From an uncultured Armatimonadota bacterium (GTDB lineage: Bacteria > Armatimonadota > Fimbriimonadia > Fimbriimonadales > Fimbriimonadaceae): a DNA stretch of 64,000 bases. The stretch spans positions 45,050-109,049 of the forward strand of contig CAIYLG010000061.1 in the NCBI GenBank assembly GCA_903927025.1, read 5' to 3'. The notes beneath the pieces were generated by a model, which made no database searches, was not told where the DNA came from, and was given only the letters and a program-made list of their open reading frames with translations. The position numbers and the translations under genes were made by a program. The number at the start of each line of letters is the position of its first letter. The stretch's first letter is position 1. Shown in pieces: positions 62,803 through 64,000 of the stretch.

Positions 62803-63405
62803 TCACCGGATATTCTTAAATCGATCCAGCTCCTTCAAATCTGAGAGCGAAATTGCCCGCAAAAATCCATAGTTCTCCAACATGGACAGCTCTGGATATC
62901 GGCCAACACACCACGTCGCACAGGCTAGGGCTCTCTCCGGATGGTGATCCACAATGGACCGCCTGCACAAATCCAGCGACGCCGCAACCGAGAGAAACGA
63001 ACATCTGCCGCTGGCAGATTTGGACGCGCGATCTAGCCAGCGAAAAGAACTTTCAGCGTCGGGTTCTGTCACGCCCAAACAGATGAGGGCGACCTCCTCT
63101 GGAACTCCGAGTACTTTCCTGCTGACCGCTGGGACGTGCTTCCGCAAGACCTTTTGAGCGGTATCCCAAGCCATGCGATGGGAAGCTTTCCACCAGTCTG
63201 CTTGGAAGATCTCCTGAGTGGCGTAACAAACTGCAGCCGCCTCTGGCAGAGTGCGAACAGAGAAATCATCCAGGAGCAGTGACTTTGCGATCGCCTTAGC
63301 TGCCGGCTTCGTATCCAGCAGCGATTTGATCACTCGAAAGTTGTTCGAGCTTTGTCGCGACGTCAGTAACCCGGGATGACTGCATTTGATGGCATTTGGG
63401 CTCAA
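62803..63405 (-). CDS. hypothetical protein, possibly frameshifted or decaying
   Basis: A 200-residue frame with a TTG start and no known motif; a Cys-rich C-terminal half (FLSVAASLDLCRRSIVDHHPERALACATWCVGRYPEL) might be helical-repeat like. Upstream, a second minus frame (63296-63748) overlaps it in another register and has an internal AGGAGGTG, so the two could be fragments of one gene broken by a frameshift. It lies next to an insertion sequence end. Low certainty that it is functional. Confidence 0.4.
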   Translation of the reverse strand: MSPNAIKCSHPGLLTSRQSSNNFRVIKSLLDTKPAAKAIAKSLLLDDFSVRTLPEAAAVCYATQEIFQADWWKASHRMAWDTAQKVLRKHVPAVSRKVLGVPEEVALICLGVTEPDAESSFRWLDRASKSASGRCSFLSVAASLDLCRRSIVDHHPERALACATWCVGRYPELSMLENYGFLRAISLSDLKELDRFKNIR

Positions 63406-63865
63406 TTCGACCTAAGACCGCTCCAAGATCGAGAATAAATCCTGGTGAGTTTGAGTTTTTGTTGGGAAAATTAGGTACGCAACAAGGCAACACAATATCA
63501 CAACCTATAGAACGGTTCGCTGCATCATAAACCCCTCCGCCAGCCCTTAATGCACTGCACAGATATATCACCTCCTGAAGAAATATTAAGACGTACCCTC
63601 TCCACTTCCGGAGATACTGCCAGCACCTACAAAGCGTCAGGCACCGGAGAGGGCACCAAGTACTGTAGCTTCCAACAAAGGATGCCGATGTCCTTGACAT
63701 CGCCATCCTTGTCGCAACCCCTCGCCAAAGCTTGTTATTCCCACTCACTAGGCATTGGCACAGACAAGCGCTTGCCCGCGACTAGAAACTGAAATTCTCC
63801 CTGGATCAATTCGGTGCGATGGAATTTCGAGTCCAACCACGGCATAACAGAATAGTCAACTGACG
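63406..63865. other. region without a supported gene before the insertion sequence
   Basis: Only a minus-strand frame of doubtful coding value (63296-63748) is present. The base composition is AT-richer than the operon to the left. It may hold remnants of a gene disturbed by insertion. Confidence 0.4.
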
Positions 63866-64000
63866 TGTCCCCCGTAGTTTGACCCACTTGAAGTGTGAAA
63901 TCCGTCTGGAATCACATGAAGAAAACTGGCAAGCGCTACACCGAGGACGAGATCCTGAAGGTGTTGAAGGAAATCGAAGCTGGCGGCGCGATAGCGTCAG
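63866..64000 (+). mobile_element. left end of an IS3-type insertion sequence
   Basis: The probable left terminus begins TGTCCCCCGTAGTTTGACCC at about 63866, with the transposase orfA start 50 bases inside. The element runs off the window. The inverted repeat cannot be checked, as the right end is not visible. Confidence 0.65.
63916..64000 (+). CDS. IS3-family transposase OrfA, N-terminal part (runs off the right edge)
   Basis: The 28 visible residues, starting MKKTGKRYTEDEILKVLKEI and going on to EAGGAIAS, match the helix-turn-helix start of IS3-family OrfA proteins (basic start, 'YT.E.I..VLKE.EAG'). OrfA binds the IS ends and is fused to the OrfB integrase by -1 frameshifting in this family. 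Confidence 0.8.
   Translation, partial: MKKTGKRYTEDEILKVLKEIEAGGAIAS

Noticed and set aside
63550..63792. Plus-strand 80-codon frame
   Set aside because: No start context, composition or motif supports it; it opposes another weak frame.
1..64000. CRISPR arrays, prophage or toxin-antitoxin systems
   Set aside because: No regularly spaced repeats, phage structural genes or paired small toxin/antitoxin genes were found by reading.

Overview
The window looks like a chromosomal segment of a moderately GC-rich, Gram-negative-type bacterium. Four traits point to the Armatimonadota (Fimbriimonas-like) or a planctomycete-like relative: a HemQ-type (coproporphyrin-dependent) heme operon, planctomycete-type DUF1549/DUF1553 + DUF1501 and DUF1800 + DUF1501 gene pairs, prepilin-type sorting signals, and many secreted hydrolases. 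This placement is inference from gene content; there is no rRNA in the window.

Layout. 1-5.4 kb: a tightly overlapping heme operon, hemD(partial)-hemB-hemQ-hemL-hemE-hemH, ending in a hairpin. 5.5-10.4 kb: a secreted beta-propeller-like protein, then a cytochrome/DUF1549-DUF1553 protein with its DUF1501 partner. 10.7-14.5 kb: folC, two tandem CxxCH cytochrome-like paralogues, tRNA-Pro(TGG), a DUF486 membrane protein and a zinc-ribbon miniprotein. 14.7-21.1 kb (minus strand): assimilatory sulfate reduction, cysD-cysN-cysH-sir-cysG, with a palindromic operator candidate upstream. 21.5-27.4 kb (minus strand): araD, an ABC-2 exporter pair and an araFGH-type sugar importer. 27.6-35.8 kb: an SF2 helicase, a beta-helix protein, a split chromate transporter, a D-2-hydroxyacid dehydrogenase (minus) and a metzincin-type zinc protease.

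35.9-44.3 kb: a hybrid histidine kinase with two receiver domains, a structured leader followed by a pilin gene whose start codon and body are in different frames, a ROK kinase, a GNAT acetyltransferase, a phytanoyl-CoA-dioxygenase-like protein, and an AT-richer secreted protein flanked by hairpin repeats. 44.3-53.5 kb: a double retropepsin-like protein, a six-hairpin glycosidase with a GntR/LacI-hybrid (AraR-like) regulator, a DUF1800/DUF1501 pair and a TIM-barrel isomerase. 53.6-62.7 kb: a polysaccharide O-acetylation locus (AlgI-like MBOAT plus two AlgJ/AlgX-like proteins) continuing directly into two paralogous secreted alpha/beta-hydrolases and a LamG-like protein. The right end holds an uncertain hypothetical gene and the left end of an IS3-type insertion sequence.

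The parts most worth following are the pilin frameshift at an A-AAG site beneath a switch-like leader, the extended acetylation/hydrolase operon with a domain shared by two of its products, and several families of intergenic multi-hairpin elements.
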